Assembly: GCA_002077045.2 (NCBI GenBank)
Contig: KZ111143.1
Span: forward strand, 1,776,314-1,786,998
DNA length: 10,685 nucleotides
DNA from: Rachicladosporium sp. CCFEE 5018
Taxonomy: Eukaryota; Ascomycota; Dothideomycetes; Cladosporiales; Cladosporiaceae
Direction of reading: 5' to 3'
Under the pieces are notes generated by a model, which searched no databases, was not told the DNA's origin, and saw only the letters and a list, made by a program, of their open reading frames with translations. Both the position numbers and the translations under genes were made by a program. Below, piece by piece: positions 1-7,548 of this stretch; within the stretch, counting starts at the first letter, position 1, and each line of letters opens with the position of its first letter.

Positions 1-3000
1 AGCCTCACCGTATAATGGTGGCGGTCGCAATAGCCCAGCGCCTAATCGCATGCAGTCTAACATGCAGCAGCAGATGCCGTACCAGGGCTTTCAGCAGAAC
101 CCGAATCAGCCATATGTGAGTTTTCAATAATTCCCAGCAGCCGTCCACCATGCGAACGTGCTCACTGACGATATGCAGCAACAATTCCACCCCAACCAAG
201 GCTATGACCCTTACGCTGGGTACTATCAGCCTTACCAGCAGCATTATGGCCAGTTCCAGCAACCACCCCAGAGCCCACGCCCTCAGTACCCATCTGCGTA
301 CAGCGGCACTCCTGGTAACTCACAGCCTCCCTTCATGCCGCCAGCAATGTCTCGCAGCTCATCGCACATGTCTGAACGGCCGACGTCGAGCGTTGGTCCC
401 GTCGAGACTCCTGGCCAGTCACACCCAACCATCGCCACCACTCCGGCACCGCAGCCGACTCCCCAGCCGGCATCTCAGTTCGTGCGCCCGGTCAAGAAGA
501 GCAGCGCCATCAAGATCACGAATGAGAAGGGTGAGGCCGTCGTCTTCGGCAAGCCAGCTGCTTCGCCAAGCGTGGCACAGCAGCCGACGACCCCAGTTAT
601 CGTGTCCACGCCGAATGCTCCCACGCCTCCACCTCGTGCACCCAGTGGCCAGCATGTTCGTCCGGAGAGCAAGTTGACTGCGCAGGAGACGCAGAATGCT
701 TTCAAGGAGCAGGTGAAGAAGCAGATGGAAGAGGAGAAGCGCAAGCGCGAAGCTGCCGACACACCGCGCGAGACGTCTGACGAAGTCGCTGCTCCAGAGC
801 CAAAGGTCGAGGAGGCCGTGCCTGACAAGGTCGCCGAGCCTGTTGCTGAGACGAAGACTGAGCCTGCTGCTGAGGAGGTCAAGCCGCAGCCAGAGGCGCA
901 GAAAGAGGTTGTCAAGGGAGCCGAAGCTGAGGTTGAGAAACCCGCTGCTGCTACCGCGTCCGATGACAAGCCTGCTCCTGCCGCCGAGACTGCTGCTGAG
1001 GCTCCCGCAGAGGATGAGGAGGCGGAGAAGAAGCGCAAGAAGCAGGAGGAAGACGATGCATTCGAACGTGAGATTGCCGAAATGGAGGCTCGCGAGAAGG
1101 AAGAAGAGGAGAAGGAGCGGGCATACAATGAGAAGAGGAAGGCAGAGAAGGAGGCGAAGGCCAAGCGCGATGCCGCCAATCTCGATGAGGACCTGAAGAG
1201 GCAAGAGAGGGAGGCAGAAGAGCGCGAGGCTAAACGCGAGCGTGAGCGCGCTGCTGAGCACGAAGGCGATGACAAGGATTCTGGAGAGGAGCCCGACGAG
1301 GAGTCGAAGGACCTCTTCGCTGCACTCAAGAAGCCCACTCTCGGTCCTGGCGCCTCTGCTCCAGAGAGTGGAGCAGAGACACCTGTGTCCGAGGCTCCCA
1401 CCACCGAAGCCACCACACCATCCGAAGCTGCCACTCCAGCAGCGCCGCGTACTCTCAGCACCTCACAGAAGCCCAAGCCTGCTCACCTCAAGCTCGAGAC
1501 GGCCAAGCGCGTCGAGCCTGCAGAGCCCACTCCGGGTATGCAAGCACTCAAGTCAGCACGCTTCCTGCAGGTCAAGCAAGGTGCAGCATACCCCGAGGGC
1601 ATCAAATCACCCAACCCAGCACTCAACGAGGCTAAGAAGGCGCGTGCGTACGACAAAGACTTCCTGCTACAGTTCCAGAAGGTGTTCAAAGAGAAGCCGA
1701 CTACTGACTGGGACCAGAAAGTGAAGGACACTCTTGGCCCTGGTGATGAGCCCGGCTCCGCTCGTGGCGGCAGCATCAATTCCGCCCGCACGCCGTCTAA
1801 CAGACAGCCTTCCGGTCGTGGTGCTCCTGGTCCCAGCTTCGGCGGTGCCATGGGCGCATTTGGTGCTGGCCCAGGTGGCATGGCCGTCAACCCCGCTGTT
1901 CGTGGCACCACATCCGAGCAACGCTTCCAGGCTTCTCAGGCCGCGTCTCGCGGAGGCATGGGTGGGCCCGGCGCCATCGGACGTGTACCCAGTGCTATCG
2001 GCATGGGCGGTCAGCCGATGAACCGCACAGCATCTCTGCAGAGCATGGGCGGTATGGGTGGTGTTGCTGGACCAAACTCTCCCCGCCAACCTAGCACACG
2101 CGGCCGTGGTGGCGGTGGCAGTGGTACGAGCAAGCGCGGTCCCAACACCAGACAGAACGACGAATTTGCCAACAAGATGCCTCTCACTGCTGGCAAGGAG
2201 CTCAAGGGCCTTGAGAAGTCGACTAGTGGCTGGACTGCACGCAGCATCACCGCTGGACCCATGGCCAACGCACCAGACCCAAGTGGAAACATGGCACCCG
2301 ACATGGTGCAGCGCAAGGTCAAGGCAAGCTTGAACAAGATGACGCCTGAGAAGTTCGACAAGATCTCCGACCAGATTCTCGAGATCGCCAGCCAGTCGAA
2401 GAACGAGAGCGATGGCCGCACACTGCGACAAGTCATCCAGCTCACCTTCGAGAAGGCTTGCGACGAGGCTCACTGGGCCGGCATGTATGCGCAATTTTGT
2501 CAGAAGATGCTCATGACCATGGACACCGAGATCCGCGATGAGACTATCAAGGACAAGAACGGCAACCCCGTTGTCGGCGGCGCTCTCTTCAGAAAGTATC
2601 TGCTCAACCGCTGTCAAGAGGAGTTCGAGACCGGATGGCAAGCAAACCTGCCCGACAAGCCGGAGGGTGAGACCGAGGAGATCAAGCTCCTGTCCGACGA
2701 GTACTACGTCGCCGCTGCCGCGAAGCGTCGCGGTCTCGGTCTGATCCAGTTCATCGGTCAGCTCTACACGCTTGGCATGCTGACCATCCGCATTATGCAC
2801 GAGTGCGTGATGAGGCTACTGAACTTTGAGGGTGTGCCAGACGAGGCTGCCATCGAGAATTTGACCACACTCCTCCGCGCTGTTGGACGTACCATGTTCG
2901 AGTCCGGCGAGCAAGGTCAGACTTTGCTCAAGACTTACTTCGAGCGCATTGATGAGAAGATCATGAGCAACCAGCAGCTGCCCAGCAGACCGCGCTTCAT

Positions 3001-3634
3001 GATTCTCGACTTGATTGATCTGCGGAAAGCCGGCTGGAAGGGCAAGGCCGACCAGAAGGGCCCGAAGACACTCTCACAGGTCCACGAGGAGGCCGCTGCA
3101 GCTCAGGCGAAGGCTGAAGCTGAGAGACAGCGACAACAGTCTAGGCCAGGCGGTGGCAGACCTCCAGGTGGTCGTGGCGATGCTCGTAACTTCTCTGGCA
3201 ACAACATGCCTCCTCCAGTCGACTATCGAAGCTCGAACGTCTCCATGCAGGAGCTGCGTGGTTTGTCGAGCCGCGGCGGCTCTGGTCGCCCTACAGGCGG
3301 TCTTGGACCGGGCGGCAACCTTGGACCCGGAGGCGCTCTTGGTGCGCGCACCAACAGCAGGAGAGGTCTTGGGCCTCAGACCTCGGGCAACTCGACGCGC
3401 ACGAACACGCCGCCTGTCGACAAGGACAAGAAGGAGGAGCCAGTTGCGCAACAGAATGCTTTCAGGTGAGTGGCAGCGATACTATTGGAATGTCATGAAG
3501 ACCCTCACTAACACATACATAGCGCACTCGCAGCCCTCGACGCCAACGACGGCGACAACGATGCCTCGCCGCCCAACGCTCGCAACCGCTCAAGATCGCC
3601 GATGCCCGCCACCGAAGCACCCAGCGAGTCATGA
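1..3634 (+). CDS. TIF4631: Eukaryotic translation initiation factor eIF4G (5' end off window)
   Basis: This is the cytosolic scaffold of the eIF4F cap-binding complex, joining eIF4E, eIF4A, poly(A)-binding protein and mRNA. I join exons 2-115, 179-3465 and 3523-3634, giving 1170 visible residues with the N-terminus outside the window. Seen in order: a Gln/Pro/Tyr-rich N-terminal region; a KKSSAIKI segment near residue 144 that may correspond to the poly(A)-binding protein contact (inference); a highly charged Glu/Lys/Arg coiled-coil-like stretch (about 318-404); a canonical eIF4E-binding motif YDKDFLL at residue 529 (nt 1649-1669); a Gly/Met/Ser-rich RGG-type stretch; a MIF4G HEAT domain (about 747-985, nt 2303-3020) that binds eIF4A; and a Gly/Arg-rich tail. 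No MA3 domain follows, as expected for fungal eIF4G. The final exon adds 37 residues ending in RSRSPMPATEAPSES. The open frame also has an ATG at 158, but it lies in the first visible intron. Identity is very sure; the N-terminal limit is unknown. Confidence 0.96.
116..178 (+). other. Intron in eIF4G gene (63 bp, phase 0)
   Basis: The donor is GTGAGT at 116, there is a CTGAC branch-type sequence at 165-169, and the acceptor is GCAG ending at 178. The upstream frame from position 2 reads as Asn/Gln/Pro-rich eIF4G-like protein up to Tyr (113-115), then hits TAA just inside the intron. Splicing joins it in frame to CAA at 179 and continues the same Gln-rich composition. Other AG candidates (137, 140) would leave an intron under 30 bp and break the frame. 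Confidence 0.9.
3294..3391 (+). repeat. Imperfect LGPGG repeats in the eIF4G tail
   Basis: Three copies of a Leu-Gly-Pro-like unit (GGLGPGG, NLGPGG, ALGA, then RGLGPQ) follow one another inside the coding region. The nucleotide copies share CTTGGACC-type cores, suggesting short in-frame duplication. The surrounding Arg/Gly-rich stretch is typical of the RNA-binding C-terminal tail of fungal eIF4G. Confidence 0.6.
3466..3522 (+). other. Last intron of eIF4G gene (57 bp, phase 2)
   Basis: The donor is GTGAGT at 3466, the branch site is CTAAC at 3508-3512, and the acceptor is CATAG ending at 3522. Splicing turns NAFR-stop into NAFSALAALD, which fits the conserved fungal eIF4G C-terminus as I know it. 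Without splicing, a TGA at 3467-3469 ends the protein immediately. Confidence 0.92.
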
Positions 3635-4039
3635 GCACACCATCGGAGTCAAGACACTCAAGTCCTGACTCATAGCTTGCGCCTTCAACGATGATACCCA
3701 CTTTGCGTCCGTCTGGCATTACATTTTCGACTCGTTGTTCCGCGCGGACTGTACCAATATTTCTTAGTCCTTGGGTTCGCTGGCTGCTTCGATTGATCGA
3801 CCTTCGGCTGGCGAAGATACAATACTACATCTAATGCTGTACCCTTTCGTCGTGTCTGGCGCAGACGACGGGCTTTCTTCTTCGGTATACTCTGATTTGG
3901 TCTGCTGCACAGCGATGGGGTGGGTAAAAGGGTCTGGGCATACTTTGGCGTTGATCACTTTTCTGGGGTGAGAGGTGATAGAGGTGCGCTGAAGTAGCGC
4001 GAGAGAGGAAAGAGACGCTGCTCCGCTGCGCTGCAATCA

Positions 4040-4058
4040 GCACGTCGCCAAGACGTGC
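4040..4058. repeat. Perfect 7 bp inverted repeat containing two ACGT cores
   Basis: GCACGTC at 4040-4046 and GACGTGC at 4052-4058 are exact reverse complements separated by GCCAA. Each arm holds an ACGT core of the kind bound by bZIP or bHLH factors. It lies about 600 bp upstream of the start of the 90-residue gene and about 400 bp past the eIF4G stop. The function is unknown. Confidence 0.45.
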
Positions 4059-4285
4059 AAGATCGCAGGAGGCGAGCTGTTGTTGCTCCACCCAGCGACC
4101 TGACAGCGGACTGCTTCGTGCGTCACGCAGCGACTCAGGACGTCTGGGGAGGCACAGCAGTGAGGAATCGAGTGGAAGGGGTGACTTTAGCTCGTGGCAG
4201 GGAGGGAGATGGGTTTCTTTCGAAGCTCAAAGACGAGACGGGCGACTGTTTTAGTAACAACTTGGGCAGGTCTGCGCGTTCGAAA

Positions 4286-4339
4286 ACTGGGGACGGTTAA
4301 TCTTTTCTGTTGATGCTGGCAAAGAGCCGACTGGGGACG
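4286..4339 (+). repeat. Direct repeat of ACTGGGGACG
   Basis: The ten-base sequence ACTGGGGACG occurs at 4286-4295 and again at 4330-4339, 44 bp apart from start to start. It could be a repeated factor-binding site in the promoter of the downstream gene or chance. I do not recognise the motif. Confidence 0.35.
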
Positions 4340-4465
4340 TGTGTAGATAACCCTTTAAAGCTCTCTTCACAAACCTTCTCTACTCACTGTTATTCGGGAG
4401 GTGAGGTCGTTGGTACGCTGGTACGCGGTCTGAGATGTCTCCTGACTGGATGATCGTCGCGTGAA

Positions 4466-4476
4466 CCCCTACGTCA
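4466..4476. promoter_or_regulatory. Abutting STRE-like and CRE-like motifs upstream of the 90-residue gene
   Basis: The sequence CCCCTACGTCA joins CCCCT (the Msn2/4-type stress response element core) to TACGTCA, the reverse complement of TGACGTA (an Atf1/CREB-type core). It lies about 185 bp upstream of the ATG at 4659, a usual distance for fungal regulatory sites. Another AGGGG (CCCCT on the other strand) is at 4177-4181. Motif matches are direct; binding is inference. Confidence 0.4.
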
Positions 4477-4658
4477 TGCCATCCCTCCTTGCTCCCCACC
4501 ATCGTGATGTTGCCCACCTTCGACCTCACTACATGTACTTGCGCGCTCTAGTCTAATTGCCTTTGAAACTTTATTTGCATATACCCAATACTATCTAGTC
4601 AAGCATTTGACCCTACAGCAATAGTCTACAGTATCTTTTCTCAGCAACGAAAGAAGTC

Positions 4659-5177
4659 ATGACTCAATCCATGCGCGATGCCCTCAAGGGCAAGGGAGGT
4701 CAGTCCGACGTTTCGTTCATCACTAGATTCCAATCGACTCCACCCGAGTCGCAGAGCGCTCCGCTCACATCTCCATGCCGTCTCGCTGTTCAGCTGCTCG
4801 AGCGTCCTGACGTCTGCGATTACGCCAACTAATGGCAGTGTAGATGCGGGTTTGCAGGGGATTTCGTCGTCCGTCGCGGACGTGCTGGGGAATAGCTACG
4901 ATACGCGCGGGAAGAAGCAGAAGGCTGCTGATGAGGCGAACGTGCAGTTGAAGGGGTTGGGGACTAGTACGTTTCTTTCTTCCTCTCGATTGCGCTCACG
5001 AGTTGCTCTTGAGCGGATCTGCCGGGGGGTGAGAAGGGGTTTGAAGTACTGACTATGGTGATCTTAGGTGCTGGACCGACGGTGGAGAGCAAGAGCATTA
5101 ATGCGAAGGCTCAGGTTGCGAATCAGAGTAGTGGCAACGCGGATCATCTGGATATGGGGATGAGGAAGCAGACTTGA
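4659..5177 (+). CDS. Hypothetical hydrophilic 90-residue protein, three exons
   Basis: I do not recognise this family. The model joins 4659-4698, 4844-4966 and 5068-5177 (273 nt, 90 residues). It starts MTQSMRDALKGKG, continues through a GNSYDTRGKKQKAADEANVQ segment and ends HLDMGMRKQT. There is no Cys or Trp, no signal peptide or membrane segment, and Gly and Ala each make up about 12 per cent, so it is probably soluble, cytosolic and partly disordered, reminiscent of hydrophilin or LEA-like stress proteins (inference only). Both junctions keep the frame and are backed by branch-type sequences; the second intron is more certain than the first. The gene is convergent with the enoyl-CoA hydratase gene, with 123 bp between the stops, so the 3' UTRs may overlap. 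A stress-type composite site lies upstream. Existence of the gene is fairly sure; the function is open. Confidence 0.7.
4699..4843 (+). other. Intron 1 of the 90-residue protein gene (145 bp, phase 1)
   Basis: The donor is GTCAGT, less usual than GTAAGT or GTGAGT. The branch-type CTAAT is at 4829-4833 and the acceptor is TGTAG at 4841-4843. Splicing makes codon GAT from G4698 and AT4844-4845. It is more than twice as long as the introns of the neighbouring genes, so a different donor or a hidden mini-exon cannot be excluded. Confidence 0.6.
4967..5067 (+). other. Intron 2 of the 90-residue protein gene (101 bp, phase 1)
   Basis: The donor is GTACGT, the branch sequence CTGAC is at 5049-5053 and the acceptor is TTAG ending at 5067. 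Joining A4966 to GT5068-5069 gives Ser and an uninterrupted frame to the TGA at 5175-5177. Both sides have the same hydrophilic composition. Confidence 0.8.
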
Positions 5178-5300
5178 TTGTGAGGCTGGGCGATCGAAGT
5201 TGCTGTGGCGTTTGAAGGTAGTTTGACATTTCGAAACGGCCTTCCGCTGGTATGTACGGCCTGAGACAGCTCATTCTGAGTTTGAGATGCAATGTGATAC

Positions 5301-6224
5301 CTATCTATGCACCCACTCCGCCTTCTTCTTCTCAGCGAAAGCCTTCATCCCGATCTTCTGATCCTCACTCCCGAACAACCCATGAAACACCCGTCTCTCG
5401 AACTCGACTCCTTCCCTGATCCCCAAATCCTGACTCTTGTTCACCACCTCCTTCGCGGCTTTCACTGCTATCCGTGAATAGCTTGCGATCGTCTCAGCCG
5501 TGTCCAATGCGCCAGTCAGACACTCCTCTGGCGTTGCGAAGACTCGCGCTGCCAGACCCCAGTCATATGCGTCCTGGCCGCTGAAGTTCTTGCCTGTGAG
5601 GATCAGCTCCATGGCGCGAGCTTTGCCTATCGCGCGTGTGAGACGCTGACTCCCGCCCGCTCCAGGGATGATGCCGAGCTTGATTTCGGGTTGGCCAAAA
5701 TTCGCGCCCTTAGAACAATACAGCACATCGGCCATCATAGCCAACTCGCATCCTCCTCCTAGTGCATGCCCGCTCACGGCAAAGATGCAGGGCTTCTTGA
5801 TCAAGTTCGGCAAGTCGGACCAGGATTCTATGAAGTCGCTTCCGTATGCCTCAGCGAAGGTCTTAGGTGCCATTTCCTTGATGTCTGCGCCTGCTGCGAA
5901 GGCTTTGTTGGAGCCTGTCAGGACTGTGCAGCCTATGTCTGTGGACTTGTCGAAGGCACGGAGGGCGGCGTTTAGTTCGAGGATTAGGGGGGTGAAGAGG
6001 GCGTTGAGGGCTTTGGGGCGGTGGAGCTCGACTTTGATTTGTTGTTAGACATGCGTAGTCTTTGCGAGCATTGAGACATATTTACTTAGACCAACACCCG
6101 GGCGAGGCGTGGAGACTTTGAGGAACTCATATTGGGGTTCCGAGGGGGTTGAGTACTGAACTCGGAGGGGAGCGATGAACTTGTTGGGATTCGCGACCCG
6201 TGGTCGCACGCGTGAGGCGAGCAT
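5301..6224 (-). CDS. echA: Mitochondrial short-chain enoyl-CoA hydratase (crotonase)
   Basis: This enzyme adds water to trans-2-enoyl-CoA to give L-3-hydroxyacyl-CoA, the second step of mitochondrial beta-oxidation; it also serves branched-chain amino acid breakdown. I join 6224-6086 and 6031-5301, giving 289 residues, close to the roughly 290 of mammalian ECHS1. The first exon encodes MLASRVRPRVANPNKF..., an Arg-rich, acid-free presequence with likely cleavage near RVQYST, followed by EFLKVSTPRPGVGL. Exon 2 continues IELHRPKALNAL and KAFAAGADIKEM (oxyanion-hole region), then HALGGGCELAM with catalytic Glu142 and GQPEIKLGIIPGAGG with catalytic Glu162, spaced 20 apart as Glu144/Glu164 in the rat enzyme. 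An internal Met at 5873 (residue 100) would remove the start of the crotonase fold and is not the start. It is divergent from the complex I subunit gene. The symbol follows Aspergillus nidulans echA. Very sure of the function. Confidence 0.95.
6032..6085 (-). other. Intron of the enoyl-CoA hydratase gene (54 bp, phase 1) with an AAG acceptor
   Basis: On the minus strand the donor is GTAAAT starting at 6085, the branch site is CTAAC at 6048-6044 and the acceptor is CAAAG ending at 6032. Joining A6086 to TC6031-6030 gives Ile and the conserved run VGLIELHRPKALNA. An AAG acceptor is uncommon but no pyrimidine-AG lies between the branch site and this point. Confidence 0.85.
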
Positions 6225-6297
6225 TGTATGTAAGTAATTGAAGCTGAGCTTCTCTCACGACAGTAACTACATCTTGTTGTCGTGTTGATACAGCAGC

Positions 6298-6302
6298 ATT
6301 GG
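6298..6302 (-). promoter_or_regulatory. CCAAT box (HAP/CBC-type)
   Basis: The plus strand reads ATTGG, so CCAAT is on the minus strand 74 bp upstream of the hydratase start. The fungal HAP/CCAAT-binding complex regulates respiratory and other mitochondrial genes. With only five bases the match is weak evidence. Confidence 0.35.
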
Positions 6303-6325
6303 GATAGCTCTGGCGGAAGGAAAGA

Positions 6326-6331
6326 CCGAGG
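6326..6331 (-). promoter_or_regulatory. CCTCGG, FarA/FarB (Ctf1)-type fatty acid response core
   Basis: The plus strand reads CCGAGG, so the minus strand reads CCTCGG, 102 bp upstream of the enoyl-CoA hydratase ATG. This hexamer is the known core bound by the Aspergillus FarA/FarB regulators that induce beta-oxidation genes on fatty acids. A six-base match can occur by chance; the same hexamer also occurs within coding exon 1 (6140-6145) and past the complex I gene (7141-7146). Confidence 0.45.
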
Positions 6332-6470
6332 CTACCCGGAAGCAGGTACCCAAGGGTTAGGGTCAAATATCAAGCCTCAGGCACGACACATCCACCCACT
6401 CAAGCTGCAGCTCACTGCTGCAATCCCTCCTTCCGCTCCGCCCAGCCATTGAGCCACGCACACCGCAGCC

Positions 6471-7131
6471 ATGGCGCAGCAGCAATACCCCCGCGAAGTC
6501 GAGAACCTCCGCGAAGGCCCCGAGCATGGCGAAACCGGCCGACCCTTCGTCCCAGCCCGCAAGCTCAACACTGACTATCCCGTGCGCGATACTATACACC
6601 TTTGCTCCCATCTCAATACTGACAACACCACAGCTCATCGACTCCGACCCCCACTTCCGCCGCGTCATCTCCTACGCCCGCGGCTCCGACTACCTCGCCG
6701 GCTCCCTCCTCGCCGCCTCCGGCCCCGCCCTAATGCTCTGGTGGGAGCGCATCTCGCCCTCCGAAGTGGGCAAAGGCGGTTTCGCCAGCGTCATGCGGCT
6801 CTCAGGCTTCATCTCCCTAACGGCAGGATTCTTGTACACCTACCAACGGTCCATTCACCGCTTCTACGGCTTTACTGAGAACCGGCGCGAGATTGAAAGG
6901 GATATGAGGGAGATGACTGATCGCGTTAAGAGGGGGGAGCCGCTTTATGGGAAATCTAGTATGGCGGAGTATATGCAGGGTGTTGCGAGTCGGCAGAGCA
7001 GGTATAGTGGGGTGTTTTTGCATGTTATGCCTTGGTTCAATTTTGTGAATCATGCGCAGCATGGAGTTGATACGGCGAAGTATTATCGGAATGCGGAGAG
7101 GGAGTTGGAGGCGGAGAGGCAGGGTTCGTAA
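6471..7131 (+). CDS. NADH:ubiquinone oxidoreductase (complex I) 21 kDa-type accessory subunit
   Basis: This is an accessory subunit of respiratory complex I in the inner mitochondrial membrane, of the fungal two-part family known as the 21 kDa subunit N- and C-terminal domains (probably the NUXM type; that equivalence is from memory). I join 6471-6581 and 6634-7131, giving 202 residues. After a 34-residue polar N-terminus comes DYPLIDSDPHFRRVISYARGSDY, the family's conserved start, then two hydrophobic segments (about 58-74 and 93-105) likely to span the membrane, separated by SPSEVGKGGF. The C-terminal half has RFYGFTENRRE, VKRGEPLYG, AEYMQGVASRQSRYS and the hallmark PWFNFVNHAQHGVDTAKYY. The ATG at 6471 has a good GCCATGG context. 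An open frame from 6526 would translate the intron in place of the conserved DYP and is rejected. It is divergent from echA and convergent with TOR. Very sure of the family. Confidence 0.93.
6582..6633 (+). other. Intron of the complex I subunit gene (52 bp, phase 0)
   Basis: The donor is GTGCGC, the branch site CTGAC is at 6619-6623 and the acceptor is CACAG ending at 6633. Splicing joins GACTATCCC to CTCATCGAC, giving the conserved DYPLIDSDPHF. The donor is weak at +4 but the reconstructed protein is strong support. Confidence 0.88.
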
Positions 7132-7548
7132 AGTGTTGTCCCGAGGGGGAGATGCGGGGACTTGCTGGAGGGCTTAGGCTGGGCCAGTGGGAGGAAGATG
7201 GAGTTCGGGACTACTGCGGGCTGAGCGGTATGCAGTCTCTGTACAGCTTATGCCACAGCTCGCGGTCTGACCTGTGAACATGGCCATCGGACAAGCTTGT
7301 GCTTGCGAGTCACTCGTACATGGACGATCTGAAATGCATACGCTATGAGATACGAGCTAACGCCTGCTAATGCTGTGGTATACACCCTCCATGTACGCGC
7401 CAAAGCTCCGAAATCGTAGGACCCGCACCCTCGCAGCTGCGGACTCCACAGTCACGCAAAACACGCAACCTCATAATGCCCATATTCCCATACTCCTCCC
7501 CCGCCTCCCACAACTTCCAAAACCGCCCAAAAGATATCCCAGCACTCC
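7132..7548. other. Intergenic region between convergent complex I subunit and TOR genes
   Basis: These 417 bp hold the 3' flanks of two convergent genes. I see no gene, RNA or strong repeat here. A short palindrome CGAGTCACTCG near 7307 has no clear meaning. Polyadenylation sites of both genes should lie here but are not defined by a recognisable AATAAA. Confidence 0.7.

Larger units (their letters stand above)
3635..4658. other. Intergenic region: eIF4G 3' flank and promoter of the 90-residue protein gene
   Basis: I find no convincing gene in this 1 kb. Short open frames on both strands (for example 3771-3971 and 4055-4300 on +, 3764-4036 on -) show no recognisable domains or splice-supported continuation. 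The part near 4500-4658 is richer in A/T and pyrimidines (TTTATTTGCATATACCC around 4569), as expected for a fungal core promoter and 5' leader. Listed separately are an inverted repeat, a direct repeat and a composite stress-type motif. Confidence 0.7.
6225..6470. promoter_or_regulatory. Shared divergent promoter of enoyl-CoA hydratase and complex I subunit genes
   Basis: These 246 bp separate the two start codons (6224 on the minus strand, 6471 on the plus strand), so both promoters and both leaders must fit here or overlap. No clear TATA box is seen. On the minus strand there is a CCTCGG at 6331-6326 and a CCAAT at 6302-6298. The + side leader is C-rich and ends GCAGCCATGG, a good start context for the complex I gene. 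Confidence 0.75.

Noticed and set aside
158..178. ATG at 158 as the eIF4G start codon
   Set aside because: It lies between a GTGAGT donor and a GCAG acceptor, and the preceding segment 2-115 encodes in-frame eIF4G-like Gln/Pro-rich protein. The true start is upstream of the window.
1018..1275. Glu/Lys/Arg-rich stretch in eIF4G as a possible separate gene or expanded repeat
   Set aside because: It is in frame within the eIF4G exon and matches the charged linker commonly present in fungal eIF4G; there is no true nucleotide tandem repeat.
419..2800. Long open frames on the minus strand opposite eIF4G (for example 475-1476 and 1667-2800, over 300 codons each)
   Set aside because: They are low-complexity Ser/Leu/Ala/Gly-rich translations of the complement of a GC-rich, biased coding region, with no recognisable domains. 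The sense frame carries conserved eIF4G motifs.
3764..4300. Short open frames of 60-90 codons in the eIF4G-90-residue gene intergenic region
   Set aside because: No domain, no conserved-looking composition, no splice continuation, and they overlap one another on both strands as expected by chance.
4660..4666. Perfect TGACTCA (Gcn4/CPC1-type site) at the start of the 90-residue gene
   Set aside because: It is formed by the start codon and codons 2-3 (ATG ACT CAA), so it is most likely coding coincidence rather than a promoter element.
4829..5053. Stop codons overlapping the branch sites of several introns
   Set aside because: CTAAC and CTGAC contain TAA or TGA by nature, so an in-frame stop is expected in about a third of cases; not a special mechanism.
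7306..7320. CGAGTCACTCG palindrome with a TGACTC core
   Set aside because: It lies in the 3' flank between two convergent genes, far from any promoter, and the arms are only five bases.
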